Shown one piece after another: positions 12,901 through 23,300 of a stretch of DNA of 64,000 nucleotides. The stretch is from Prunella strophiata (lineage: Eukaryota > Chordata > Aves > Passeriformes > Prunellidae). The stretch spans positions 24,869,001 to 24,933,000 of the forward strand of contig JAZBQD010000027.1 of NCBI GenBank assembly GCA_036583965.1, in the 5' to 3' direction. Under the pieces are notes generated by a model. It was given only the letters and a program-made list of their open reading frames with translations. It was not told the origin of the DNA and ran no database searches. The position numbers and the translations under genes are program-made. Numbering within the stretch: position 1 is the stretch's first letter; every line of letters begins with the position of its first letter.

Positions 12901-15900
12901 TTCATGCCCTCTCTTTATTTTAAGCAGACATAGCCTCCAGGTTCTGGGGCAATTTTTCAATCAGCTACTGACAGACATTTTTGGGGGGGGGGGGGGGGGA
13001 ACTAGGGGTTTAGAGGCAAAATACTTGAATTTCAGTCTAAAAGAGATTAATCCTTTATATTTAAAGGAAGGTTTATTTTTTAAGAAATAATGAGAAGGGA
13101 AGAGAAGCCGCTAAAGCAGCTTAAAGGAACAATAAAATCCTAGAGCATGCAGCATAGGAGGTGTTTGTAGGTGTTGTAATTCCTGAATTACAGGAACTTA
13201 GGTGGCAATAAGCAAAGACACCCACAGCTGGTCACTCGGCACTGCTGGGGCCACAGCACCAGAGCCGAACTTCCCGAGAACACGTCCACGATTAGGAATT
13301 AATCCCTGCCCACCGGCGGGGCCGAGCGGGAAAGCTAAGGCCGTTCTTGTGGAGCCTTTAACGAACCCACCTGGCTGTGTTTTGCAGAGAAGAACGACGA
13401 GAAGGACCTGTGCAGCGGCAAGCCAGCGGACGGCATGGTGGCCCTGCCCAATGGCACCCTGGCCGTCTTCCGAGGTGAGACTGCTCCCAACACCCTCCAC
13501 CTGCCCCGGCACGGCCCCGTTCCTCCTCCACCTGCCCCGGCATGGCCCCGCTCCTCCTTCACCTGCCCCGGCATGGCCCCGCTCCTCCTTCACCTCCACC
13601 TGCCCCGGCATGGCCCCGTTCCTCCTCCACCTGCCCCGGCTCCGGCCCTGGCCCCAGCCCTCCTCCTTCCCCCGCACAGCGCCGGAGCGCCTTCCTTACC
13701 TGCCCCATCTCTCCCGCACCCAATCCTTCACCTTCATCTCCACCACTACCACCACCACCTGTCCCGTCGCTCTTCCTCCTCGTTTTCCTCCCTCACTCGC
13801 CCCGGTGCCCCTCACGAAACTCTCCCGAGCCCAAAGTCCGTCCCCCCAGGTCCCTCATGGGGCCGGCTCGGCCTCGTCCCCCGGGGCAGGACGGCGCTGT
13901 GCCCTCGCTGTTCCCGGGGCAGGATGGCGATGTCCCCGGTCCCCTCGCTGTTCCCGGGGCAGGATGGCGATGTCCCCGGTCCCCTCGCTGTTCCCGGGGC
14001 AGGACGGCGCTGTTCCCGGGGAAGGATGGCGATGTCCCCGGTCCCCTCGCTGTTCCCGGGGCAGGACGGCGCTGTCTCCTGTCCCCTCGTTGTCCCCGGC
14101 GCCCCTCACGCCTGTCCCCCCCTCCAGGTCACTATTACTGGCTGCTGAACGGCCGGACCCCGCCGACCACCAACCCCCGCCGGATCACCGACGGCTGGGG
14201 CATCCCCTCGCCCATCGACTCCGTCTTCTCCAGGTGCAACTGCGACGGGAAAACCTTCTTCATCAAGGTAGGAGTGGTCCCGGCCGCCAGGATGGGGCGA
14301 GGCTGATGAGGAACAGCTGGGGAGGCTCAGCCTGGAGAAAAGGAGACTCAGAGGGGACCTTGTGGCTCTGCACAGCTCCTGACAGGAGGGGACAGCCGGG
14401 GGGAGTCAGGCTTTGCTCCCAGGGAACAGCAACAGGAGGAGAGAAAAGGGCCTTAGGCTGCACCAAGGGAGGTTCAGATTGGATATTGGGGAAAAAGATT
14501 GCCTAAACTTATTCTTAGTATGTTTCCCAACCTGAAATAAAATGCTAATGAAATGTCCATGCCTCATTAAAGCTGTTATGCAGTTACTCCTCAATAAATC
14601 ACTCAGTCCTGGAATTCAAGCTGCTTATTATATCTATGGAAATTTAGGAGATTTAGAAAGGAAACCCCCTTTTCAGTAACCCCTCTTAAAAATTAGCTTC
14701 CAAGATACTCTAGCCCTACTCAAAGGTTAAAAGGTACTTTTAACCAACAGGAGGTACTTAATGAAGTTGTAGTAGTTTTATCCCATTTATAATGGATGTA
14801 GGAGTAATTCCAGTCAGATTTACAATGTAGCTATCAAAGTGCTAGTGCTTATTTATGTATTATTTTTCATGCTTGTTTTGCAGCTGAATAACCAGGAATT
14901 AAATTCTTCTAAAGCTCGTTTTTATTTTTTTTTCCCTTAAATGCTCAGGGTCCCCTGTACTGGCGCTTCACTAATGGTGTTATGGATAATGGCTATCCCA
15001 AACCTCTGGCAACTGGATTTGCAGGGTTAAGTGGCAGAATAGTAGCAACCCTCCCTGTGGCAAGATACAACAACAGACCAGAATCTGTTTATTTCATCAA
15101 AAGAGGTATGTCCTGTATTCCTGAAGTTCAGGGGACATCAAAAGATGCTTGAATTGCCTGAAGTCAGGAATTCACTGTTTCTCTTGACCCAAGACAGATT
15201 TCTTTCAAACACAGACACACAAATGAAGCCAGTGCTCCAGGTGCTCAAAAATAGCCTGAAGCTTTGAAAAAATTGTGTTAGAACTTGGAGGTCTTTCAGT
15301 GCATTTTAAACCAGGTCTGTAAGGGTGAGAATCCAGGAATCCAGCACTGTAGTGGCTAAACATTTAAATAAGTTTTGTCTGGTGGTCAAGCTATTTTAGC
15401 CTCAAGTTAATTAGAGAAGGGAAGGCTTTAATCTTGCTAGTTCATAACTGTGTGTGGAAATTTCCATCTCAATTTCTGATTTCCTATTTCAAAGTAATTT
15501 CCTTATCTTACATGAATGCTGTACTGCCACCACAAGAATGTTATTTGTTATTGGTGTGATAGGAATATAATGACATTTTCATACCTGATCAAGCTGGTAG
15601 TTGGGGGGGGTATATATATATTTTTTTTTTAACTAACAAAACAAAGGTGTGCTTTAGATGGGAACATGCAGCAGTACGTGTACAGACAAGAACCAGCCAA
15701 GAAGTGTCAAAGAAGAGCCCGGGTCACCATCAGATACCCAGCCTTTGTGCCCAGAGTTGTCATCCGGCGGCGCTTCCAGCGCGCTGTGCGAATGCCGACC
15801 GTCATCCGCACCGTCAGGATCAACCCCCACCCCTCTGGTAAGTGGCCACTAAGGCTCTCTTACACAGATGCTTTCCCCTCAGACACAACTTTGTGTGTGG

Positions 15901-17168
15901 AAGGTTTTAATGGCTGCAGGGGACACAGCCCCAGGGCAGCTGCAGCAGTGCCCCAGCTCCTCACGGAGGGTTCCTTTTGCTTGCAGGAGTTCTGCGCAAG
16001 GAAATCCAAATGACAACGTACTGGAGGGGGCTCCCCAAAGTTGTCCACTCAACTCTCTCCGTGCCCAACCAGAACAAGCCCGATGGCTACGACTACTATG
16101 CCTTCTCTTACAGTAAGTGAAACTAAAGCACATCACTACAGACCTCAAAAGATATAGGGGTGGGGAAGAAAGAAGCTTCTGTTATCACTCATGGTACTAC
16201 TTTCAGCATTACTAAAAAGTCCTGAGAATTAAAATGCTGCCCATAATCAAGAGATGTTTCTATTAAAAATCAGTAGTTACAGGACAACATGCAGCAATGA
16301 AATAGAGGTTCAAAGCAGCCAGTTGGGGAATGCATTGTGAGGGAGTTCAGCCTTGTAAAGGACAAACCTTAAATGAAAGATTATGTTAATGATAGACTGA
16401 AGTCTTTGGATCACAACACAGCAAGTTTTTCAATGGATTCTATGGAACTATGTTTCTGACAAAACACAAAAAGGAGGGAGATGAACCACTTAGCTCAATA
16501 AAAGTACTTATGATCCTAGATTAGGTAGACTCATTCCCCCAGCCAGGATCCCATATAAGCATTCCTCAGAATTTTCTGCATTTTTCAAAAAACAAAGTAG
16601 CTCTAGGAACAAGCCATACCCAAACACAGGCTATTAAAGTCCCTGTGAGGAAGATCCCATTCCTCACCTTGGAGGAATCAGCCTCACAGGCCCATTCACA
16701 CTCAGGGACCATGGACTTCCCACTTCTGTAGTGAGTGCAGGACTGTTGTGGACATAGTTAGTTTGATTTCCAAATTCTTAAGACTATTTCTGTGTTCTAG
16801 AAACACAAGAACATTCTTTCCTGCTCTTGGGACAGATTTAATTATTAGCAATGCCATAAAACTTAATGCAACCAAGGACACCTGAAAAATAAAGCTGAGG
16901 ACAGAAATTTATTGTTGGAGCCTCTCAGCTCCCTATATGCACATGGAACAGTAAATCTGTTATTCAGGCCTAAGTGACATTAAAATGCAGCCTTGAATTT
17001 GTAAATTCTTCCCAAGTATTAAATGTAGTTTCTGGAATTTAATCCTGACCTCTCTTCCTTTCAGATCGGTACTACAGTTTGGATGTTGGCAAAAGAATAG
17101 CACGGCCTGTTACTGCTCTCACAGGAAAGACTGTATCCAAAGACTGGTACAACTGTCCCAGCAAGTGA
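819..17168 (+). CDS. PRG4: Proteoglycan 4 (lubricin), ten exons, 5' exon missing
   Basis: Secreted mucin-like boundary lubricant of synovial fluid and cartilage surface. Coding exons seen: 819-941, 2991-3110, 6404-6505, 8036-12476, 13388-13474, 14128-14267, 14949-15105, 15658-15837, 15987-16112 and 17065-17168. All have AG acceptors and GT donors and compatible phases. Domain order is somatomedin-B, somatomedin-B, linker, Thr/Pro/Glu mucin repeats, hemopexin-like, the order of mammalian PRG4. The exons sum to about 5.58 kb (roughly 1,860 codons), longer than the human protein (about 1,400) because of the mucin exon. The signal-peptide exon is not found, so it lies left of the window. The mucin exon is 4,441 nt long, not a multiple of three although it is entered and left in phase 1, so the copy as given is frame-broken. 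The 0.55-kb (15106-15657) and 0.95-kb (16113-17064) introns hold nothing recognisable except a G8/(TA)5/T10 simple run at 15603-15630. Identity is firm; the exact mucin length is not. Confidence 0.95.
2991..3110 (+). CDS. PRG4: PRG4 exon: second somatomedin-B domain
   Basis: This 120-nt, phase 1-1 exon encodes the second SMB domain. It contains ASCEGRCFESFERGRECDCD, then a YGKCCPDY motif, then a final Cys. FESFERGRECDCD is the strongly conserved core shared with mammalian PRG4. The polypyrimidine tract and acceptor end at 2990, and the donor gtaagg starts at 3111. The exon and its flanks are much richer in G+C than the first SMB exon. Confidence 0.95.
3495..4092 (-). mobile_element. CR1 LINE fragment, inverted, in PRG4 intron
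   Basis: Reading the minus strand gives typical avian CR1 text: a gtgtccagggaaggga-like start, ctggagaaaaggaggctca, tgacaggaggggacag and tccctggagggatttaaaag, ending near the ggttggattcaatgatctc segment. The fragment lies in the long intron between SMB2 and the linker exon. It has no intact reverse transcriptase. The rest of intron 3111-6403 is unremarkable AT-rich DNA. Confidence 0.88.
6404..6505 (+). CDS. PRG4: PRG4 exon: short charged linker after the SMB pair
   Basis: This 102-nt exon, phase 1-1, encodes 34 residues rich in Glu, Ser, Thr, Pro and Lys (for example EKPTPETPPENKS, then SSTDEEESPEEA). The acceptor is ctctctttcag and the donor gtaggc. It corresponds in position to the Lys/Ser-rich linker exons that follow the SMB pair in mammalian PRG4. 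Mammals have two such exons and only one is recognised here, so a second may be lost, merged or overlooked. Support comes from splice signals, phase and composition, not strong sequence identity. Confidence 0.75.
7108..7246. repeat. A/C-only low-complexity tract in PRG4 intron
   Basis: About 140 bp are made almost entirely of A and C (aaaacaaaac and ccaacc-like words), an old (CAAAA)n expansion. The rest of intron 6506-8035 shows no gene. Confidence 0.9.
8036..12476 (+). CDS. PRG4: PRG4 giant mucin exon (Thr/Pro/Glu repeats)
   Basis: This single large exon encodes the lubricating mucin domain, which in the family is densely O-glycosylated on Thr/Ser. It enters in phase 1 at 8036 (acceptor tgttctgtag) with PEIPVTTPAPTTEPAETTPE and leaves in phase 1 at 12476 (donor gtaagt). 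Inside are a non-repetitive Thr/Pro-rich leader (8036-8283), a long array of 39-bp units, a 60-bp unit array, and a unique Thr/Lys/Glu-rich tail (11581-12476). The reading frame moves repeatedly: frame of 8035 at the start, frame of 11133 over 11133-11452, frame of 11458 from 11458 to 12031, and frame of 12032 to the exon end. Stops are avoided in the arrays, but the plain open frame ends at a tga at 12052-12054. The shifts look like single-base indels in repeats. No internal intron was seen. Confidence 0.9.
8284..10920 (+). repeat. PRG4: 39-bp coding tandem repeat, PRG4 mucin
   Basis: Roughly 65-70 copies of a 39-bp unit encode PAPEETTPEEPTT in the mucin frame. Copies differ mainly by T/C at act/acc, A/G at gaa/gag, and by shortened units that skip the EETTP part. 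Many units carry one-base deletions (for example cagagagac in place of cagaggagac near 8427, and cagcacagagg in place of cagcaccagagg near 8456). The unit length is a multiple of three and the unit has no stop in any of the six frames, so frame slips never terminate inside the array. Confidence 0.97.
11041..11580 (+). repeat. PRG4: 60-bp coding tandem repeat, PRG4 mucin
   Basis: Nine 60-bp units encode a 20-residue period, PEETTPEEPTTKADSPTTPK. The first two copies are degenerate. The units beginning at 11161, 11221, 11281 and 11341 are identical, and that at 11401 differs only by one extra C (six instead of five at 11452-11457). The copy near 11462 has aga-acc for aga-gcc. Near-perfect identity indicates recent expansion or homogenisation. 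The extra C changes the reading frame for everything downstream. Confidence 0.97.
12477..13387. other. PRG4 intron with a 17-G homopolymer
   Basis: This intron separates the mucin exon from the first hemopexin exon. It holds an uninterrupted run of 17 G at 12983-12999 after a T-run. Its 3' part is GC-rich, like the hemopexin exons. No other gene or repeat family was recognised. Confidence 0.85.
13388..13474 (+). CDS. PRG4: PRG4 exon: start of hemopexin-like domain
   Basis: This 87-nt exon, phase 1-1, encodes KNDEKDLCSGKPADG followed by MVALPNGTLAVFRG. The Cys in LCSGKP is the first of the pair expected to close the propeller with the Cys near the C terminus. NGT is a potential N-glycosylation sequon. 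The acceptor is tgttttgcag, ending at 13387, and the donor is gtgaga. Confidence 0.95.
13485..14110. repeat. GC-rich minisatellites in PRG4 intron
   Basis: Two arrays fill the intron between the first two hemopexin exons. The first (about 13497-13640) repeats cctgccccggcatggccccg with ctcctcc spacers. The second (about 13905-14090) repeats a 40-bp unit containing ctcgctgttcccggggcagg then atggcgatgtccccggt. Long stop-free frames here come from the repeats and are not coding. Confidence 0.88.
14128..14267 (+). CDS. PRG4: PRG4 exon: hemopexin-like domain, blade segment
   Basis: This 140-nt exon, phase 1 to 0, encodes HYYWLL near the start, then PRRITDGWGIPSPIDSVFSR, then CNCDGKTFFIK. The GHYxWxL and WGIPxxIDxxF signatures are typical of hemopexin repeats and align directly with mammalian PRG4. 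It is preceded by a 0.65-kb GC-rich minisatellite intron and followed by a truncated CR1. Confidence 0.95.
14295..14510 (+). mobile_element. CR1 LINE fragment in PRG4 hemopexin intron
   Basis: The plus-strand text runs gaggctcagcctggagaaaa, then ctctgcacagctcctgacag, then caagggaggttcagattgga and tattggggaaaaag. This matches the CR1 3' portion, cut off before the terminal (ATTCTRTG) repeat. It starts only about 30 bp after the donor of exon 14128-14267. Confidence 0.87.
14949..15105 (+). CDS. PRG4: PRG4 exon: hemopexin-like domain, blade segment
   Basis: This 157-nt exon, phase 0 to 1, encodes YWRFTNGVMDNGYPKPLATG, then FAGLSGRIVATLPVARYNN, then RPESVYFIKRG. YWRFTN and ESVYFxKRG are conserved hemopexin-type strands. 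The acceptor is aaatgctcag and the donor gtatgt. Confidence 0.95.
15658..15837 (+). CDS. PRG4: PRG4 exon: hemopexin-like domain with basic loop
   Basis: This 180-nt exon, phase 1-1, encodes MQQYVYRQEPAKKCQRRARV and then an Arg-rich stretch, VVIRRRFQRAVRMPT. In mammals the matching Arg-rich loop (RRRRFERAI) is reported as a proprotein-convertase processing site in the C-terminal domain. The basic cluster is kept here, but processing in birds is inference. Confidence 0.94.
15987..16112 (+). CDS. PRG4: PRG4 exon: hemopexin-like domain, penultimate
   Basis: This 126-nt exon, phase 1-1, encodes TYWRGLPKVVHSTLSVPN and then NKPDGYDYYAFSY. The WRGLP and KPDGYDYYAFS motifs match mammalian PRG4 nearly residue for residue. 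The acceptor is tttgcttgcag and the donor gtaagt. Confidence 0.95.
17065..17168 (+). CDS. PRG4: PRG4 last coding exon with stop
   Basis: This exon enters in phase 1 and encodes RYYSLDVGKRIARPVTALTG, then KTVSKDWYNCPSK, then tga at 17166-17168. WYNCP supplies the partner Cys for the LCSGKP cysteine. The 3' UTR is very short, because an AATAAA lies only about 70 nt after the stop. Confidence 0.95.
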
Positions 17169-17228
17169 TGCACACCCAGAGGAGTTTAAACCAAGATGCC
17201 ATTTGGATGTCAACATTTTTTTTCCTAA

Positions 17229-17242
17229 TTTTATTAATAAAA
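17229..17242. terminator. Shared palindromic poly(A) signal of PRG4 and TPR
   Basis: The sequence ttttattaataaaa is a perfect 14-bp palindrome. It contains AATAAA on the plus strand (17236-17241, 68 nt after the PRG4 stop) and AATAAA on the minus strand (17235-17230, 135 nt after the TPR stop). Both convergent genes therefore have a canonical poly(A) hexamer in one site. With usual cleavage 10-30 nt beyond the hexamer, the two mRNAs would overlap by roughly 30-70 nt. Another plus-strand AATAAA at 17938-17943 could serve a longer PRG4 transcript crossing the last TPR exon. Confidence 0.8.
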
Positions 17243-17369
17243 GACATTGAAATATGTGCACACAACTCTAAGTATTAAAATGCTGCTTCAAGCTCTGGCT
17301 TCATTACACTAAGCAACCACAGGCAAACTGGCATTTTGTATACACAGCTGGAAGTCCTTTACATTTCAT

Positions 17370-20300
17370 TTAACTAATGTTTCCTCTGTTCAGGCCTCCT
17401 CTGCCTCCCATGGCATGAGTTACACCTGTGCAGGGAAAGAAAACAAGTGCATTAGTACAAACCCTTTTCATCAACCATATCACAGGTGGTACTTCATCCT
17501 TCCCTAAGGAATTGTCAGGGCAGTGGAGTGGTTCCTTTCTGATACAGTTCAAGTTTCCCCTCTCTCCCCCTAAGCCTGGTGACACATGTACATGTCACCT
17601 GTGTCATGCAAAAGGCTGGGGGTGACTTGTGATCCTGAGCCAAACCAATAAGCAGAGCATTCTTACCACATCTGAAATCAGTTAGTCCCTCCTTTTGGTT
17701 ATTAAAAAACTGGTGACAGATGGAAGAAAATCTATCCTAGTCCCACCTCCTTATTTTTTTCCCCCAGTAAAATACCAGCTACTCTATATTTCAATGCTAA
17801 TATTGAGTCTTCTACAATGTTAAAATAATGCAAAACAGAATAAAATCCATCAAAGGCTTTTTCTTAATACAGAAGTTGTAAAAATAATTTCTTGTCGTGG
17901 TTTAACTCTATTACACTGAAAAACCTGTAATACTTACAATAAAGCTTTTTTTCAATGAGTACACATTGATATAACTGGAATCCTTAATACACCAAATGGA
18001 AATTCTTCTAAAGCCAAAACTAGAAGTTTCTAAACTGCTCTCCTAACAGACTTCTGGAACCTTCCTTTAAAACTCTGAAGAACTAATGCCCTTTACATCC
18101 TCTCCACTGATCAGAGCCAGGTGCCACTGCAGAAGGAAGTTGGCCTGTCCCAAACCTGCTCAGCCTAACACACTAAACCCATACTAGAGCTCTAGGGTCA
18201 CACACCAAACTCAGGGGCAGGGCTGCTGTGTCACTCCATTCCTGTCTGGGAGCAGCCAGGAGCACTTACCCCTCTGCCTGTTGAACTGCCGGCCACGCAC
18301 GCCCGTCCTCAGCGTCGGGGGCTGCAGCCGGACTCGGCGCAGGGACTTGGGCTGAGTGCTGCTCGTGTCTGTGGGGAGAAGCAGTGCAGAAAGGGTGGCT
18401 GGGCCTGCCAGGTTCTCATCTTTGTATGTTTTGGTATGTGTTATGCTTTCTTTACTTGAGAATGGTGAAGGTGCCAACTTATTTCAATGACCTCTCCTCT
18501 AATATAAATAAAAGCTTCAAAACAAATAAGTCTGGGACTTGTTTGCTCTGTACAAGGGGGTTAATTGATAACTCAATAGAGATTACCTTACTGTTGATTC
18601 ATAATTTAATTAAAAGTATTTTAAAGCCGACATCAAATATGCTAGTGGATAAATCACCGAAGTATCAGTAACATTTGCTCCTTGAAGTGTTATTCTTACT
18701 TGGCCTACTCCAGTTACTGCGGTCCAAGGAAAAATGGTTTGCCAAAGTACCGAAGAATTTATAAGCATCAGAATATGATCTTGCTCTTACAGAATCTGAC
18801 TAAAGGGGCTCCAGGAGAGCTGGAGAGGGACTTGGGGCAATGGCCTGTAAGGACAGGACAAGAGGGAATAGCTTCCCACTGCCAGAGGGCAGGGTCAGAT
18901 GGGGTACTGGGAAAGAATTGTTCTCTGTGAGGGTGGGGAGGCCCTGGCACAGGGTGCCCAGTGAAGCTGTGGCTGCCCCTGGATCCCTGGAAGTGTCCAA
19001 GGCCAGGCTGGACAAAGCTTGAAACAACCTGGGTTAGTAGAAGGTGTCCCTGCCCACGGCAGGGGGTGGCACTGGATGGGCTTTAAGATCCACTTCCACC
19101 ATTCTATGAGTCTGTGATTCTAAGAGTTTTATCTTATTTTGTGTATCCTGGCTACCAGCCATGATGCTGGGCAAAGGAATTCCCACTCTTAATTGAAAAG
19201 TGTGAACTATTATTGTGATTATCCTGTACCTGCAGATGAACTCGAAGGAGGATCCTGACTAGTTGAAGGAAGATCTGACTCATCAGATGCTTGGACAGAT
19301 TCTTCTTCCTGCTGGCTATCGATTTCTAGACCTGCTTCTGAAGTAATGCTAGAAGGGAAGGAGGGGGAGGAGAACCAAGTAAGTGTATTTGCATAGTTTC
19401 AAAAAGGTCCAGAAAAAAACCCCTGTCTTGGAACACAAAGATTCAATGAAAATCAAAAGTAAAATATAGCATAAAATGACAGACTGTCCCCTTTTAGATC
19501 TTTACTTCCTCATAATACAAAATATGGTAATTATTATAAATATTAAAAGTTGCACTTGTAAAGCGAAAGACAAAATTATATGTCTACAAAATTCACTAAG
19601 AACTGCTTATTTCAGCCCTGTGCTTCATTTCTTGTACATGCACTGTCTTAACTGGGTGACTTAATCATACATGTGTGCTTTGCATGAGGAGTGATTTTCT
19701 GTATCACACAGGAATGCCTTTAGTCTTTACTCTACAAACTGATCCTTCAACCTGTGCCTTTAACATCAGTACTTGACTATTGCAGAGTGCTCTGCATTCT
19801 TACAAATTACAATTTTTTTTTGTTTTTTTTTTGGTGACTTCTGTATCAACTTTGTTAAACCCCAAGGAGAAGATCAGCAGAAAACCATTGGTTTTGGATG
19901 AAGAATCAGATTGTCCTGCCTCACAGCACTACAAAACGCTGTCTGAGCAGCCCTGGGTGACAGTGAAGGTGCCAGCAGTGCTAGTGAACCAAAGCAGCAG
20001 TGGTGCTTTACCCCTCAGACTCTGCCTCTGCGAAGACCTCGTCGGCGTCGTCGCCGGCGCCGGGCTCAGTGGTGGTGGACAGGCTGCCGGTGGAGGTGGT
20101 GACCATGGGCACGGACTGCGAGGCGTGCTCCGAGGCGTCGGCTGAGGCACTCTCTGTGAACACTGTCACTGGGGAGCACAGACACCCTCAGGGCCTGCCA
20201 CAGAGCCCTGGCACAGCACAGCCAGCTCGGGGACAGGCTGCCCAGTGCTGCTGAGGAGCAGCAGCACTGCACTGACCACGGGGAATCAATTGTTCCCTGC

Positions 20301-23300
20301 TTCGCTCTGCAAACCTCTGCCACTTACCCGGCGCTGCCACTTGTAACGGTGTTGTGGGGACACTACGACCCCCTGACTCCTCCTCGTGGGCAAGGAATAG
20401 TGGGGTTTCATACATCCCTAAACCTGCAACACAAAGTTCCAGTGACAATCCATCCAAATAAGCAGCTAAAAAAAAAGGATTAACCAATGTCTTTCCTCCG
20501 GACATTTGATAAAATCCAGTCACTTGTATTTAAGCAGATTTTTGTTATTTTGTTTTGACTTACTACCAGAGTTGATCATAATTATTGGAAGGTAACGCTT
20601 TGATGAAAATATTACTGCTTGTTTTTTTAACTGTCATCCTTGCATTATGCCATTATTTTGCTGTAAACTTTCTTCAGAGAACAGCCTGTGTTCCATGCCA
20701 ATGGGGAAAGGGACAGATTCAGACCAACAACAAACACAACAGCCTGGCCATCTCTAAGCAGAAAAGGATATAGCCCAAAGATTTCTATGCATTTGATGTT
20801 TTCCCTATTGTTTCACTCCAGGGAAGCTACAACCAATAGTAAAATTGAAGTTAAAAACCATTCTTTCAATATTTCATTCAATTTCAAAATTCTAACACAA
20901 CTATAAATGTAGCATGTTGAAGATAATGCCTTCTCACTTTCTGTTATTCTCTCTCTGCTGACAATTATTTAAGAGTTGCAGGTCTCCACACTTCAACAAT
21001 TTCCTGAAGCAGAATTGTGTTTTGTTGACTGAATTCTCTCTTTTTCACTCAAAGACCCACGGACAAGAGAGCCCAAAACTGCTTTACCTCCTTGTGATGC
21101 CAGCTGCCCAAGATCAGAGTGACTGGAGCTGGTTTGTGGCATATCTTCAGGGGGCCCAAATCTGAACCGAGGAACTCCAGCTACCTGTGGGGAACTGGAA
21201 AATACAGACCTAATGAATTCTGCAACTTCCCCAAAGATCTGGCCAGGGGGGAGAACTTTCTGACCAAAAGAACAAATCAAGCATGAGACAAAATGAGCTA
21301 ACACTGACCATAAAAATCAGCTGAGCTACTGCTAAATAAACAGCAATTAGCTCTCAAATTATTAGGAATGCATTCAAAATCAGTACAACAGTCCTGAAGA
21401 GAATATTCTTTACTTATCTATTCTATGAACTCTCACAATTTTAAGTGGATTGCTGGACATGTCCAGAACATCCCAAAAGTAAAAATGGATGTAACTTTTC
21501 CTACTTTCATTGGCAATATTAATGGGGAGGGAAGAAGAACAAGGAAGGAAATTGGACAGAACTTTTGTGCTTGTTTAATCTCTTCTTAAATCACCAGGTT
21601 ACAATACATGGGAGAATATTCTCTTCCTAATCTGCTGGTCAGTTATAGGACACACAAGTCAAACAATAATTACTTAGCTGCACATGCAGTTATCTATCCT
21701 CCTACCTAGCATGTTACTCCAATCACAAGTTCATTTAATTTATATTTATTTTCATTTCACTGAAAAATACAAAGAAATAGAATAAAGAATAGAGAAAAGC
21801 CCTTTTTTCCTTCTTCTTTTCACATCTACTTACTGAATGGCTTCTGCAAATCCATCTGTACGATGTGGAACTACAAGAGTTGGTGTGCTTGGAACTGTTC
21901 TGTCCTCATCATCAAAGAAGTGCTGCTGCTGGCAAAAAAGAGACTGATATGAGAGCCTACAATGTATTTCCAGTTTTTACCAGCTGAGTTACATGTTGAT
22001 TTTTCCACATAGTCCAGAAAAACAAAGACAGATTTAGCTCTTACAAAATTCTTGTTTAATTTCAGACATCTAAAGCTGCCGCCTTTCACCTCACAAAAGG
22101 TACTTTGATCAGTCAGTCTCTCTCTTTTCTCTCACTGAACCTGCATTTGTTCTGCCAAATACAGCTGAATAAAGGGTTCAAAATTAGCTGATGGAGACAG
22201 CATAAATTAGCCTTGTTCCTTAAGGATGAGGCTGAACTTAGTATTATTTTTTCCAGCAACACAGCCACTTTGACTGACTCTTAAAACAAATAAATAAAAT
22301 CATCTTAGACAAAACCAATTGAGCCTCTTTTGAACCCTTTTGTTTCCTGAGAGTTTTCTAGTCTTTGCCTTCCATTAATACAGTTATTAACAGGAGTAGG
22401 ATATTTTCTGCAAGACTACAGAAACAACTTACCCCCTGAAGTCAGCAGCCAGGCTTCTTTAAAAACCAAAGTAACCCTAAGAGTTAAAAATGTTCCCTCA
22501 AAGCAAGTCATTAGGAGGTTCTGATACACTCACCATTCCACCTATCCCAGGGGTCAGCTGAAGTCCTCGCCCCACCGACTGTCTCCGAGTCATCTGGATT
22601 CTCTTTATGGGAAAGAAATGGGGGAAGCTGTGTGAATGTGGCCCTGGAATTCTAACAGCCTACAAGTGTTCAGGCAGAGCCATGGCTAGCAGCTAAATGA
22701 GTAAGTATGGCAATCATCATGGAATCACAGAATATCCTGAGCTGGAAGGGACCCACAAGGATCATCAAGTCCAACCCCTGCATGAAGGACAGGCCCAAGA
22801 AACCCAGGAAGAGCCTGAGAGCATTGTCCAAACACTCCTGGAGCTCTGGCAGCCTTGGGGCTGGGCCCATTCCCTGGGGAACCTGTTAAGTGCCCCAGCA
22901 CTCTCTGGGGGACAATGTGTATATTCTGGGCAAGTGACAGTAATATTTTATTCAGGTCTCTACTGCATACAGAAAACATGCACACAGAAATGTTGTGATC
23001 CCAAGCCTGAGCACAAGTTAATGGTAAAGGATCATTTCAGTCAGGATATTTTTGAAGGATTCCTCTTGTGATGTTTTAATTCACAAAATCTACAGGTCTT
23101 CAACAAAGTACAATCATGGGTCAGGCACTGACTGTGGAAGGTTAAACTTGGAAAATAAATGGCAACATTCCTTTGCCCCATCTATACTGGGGCAATTAAT
23201 AAAAACCCTTCCAATCTGAGCTACAACCTGGCTAAGAAAAGCTTTTTAGAGTGGAAATATCATCAGCCACTGACTGACATAGCACTGGTATAATATAGCA

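Noticed and set aside
13202..14506. 434-codon plus-strand open frame and overlapping Pro/Arg-rich frames
   Set aside because: They run through two real PRG4 exons in the wrong phase and through GC-rich intronic minisatellites and CR1. Length is due to repeats and low stop frequency.
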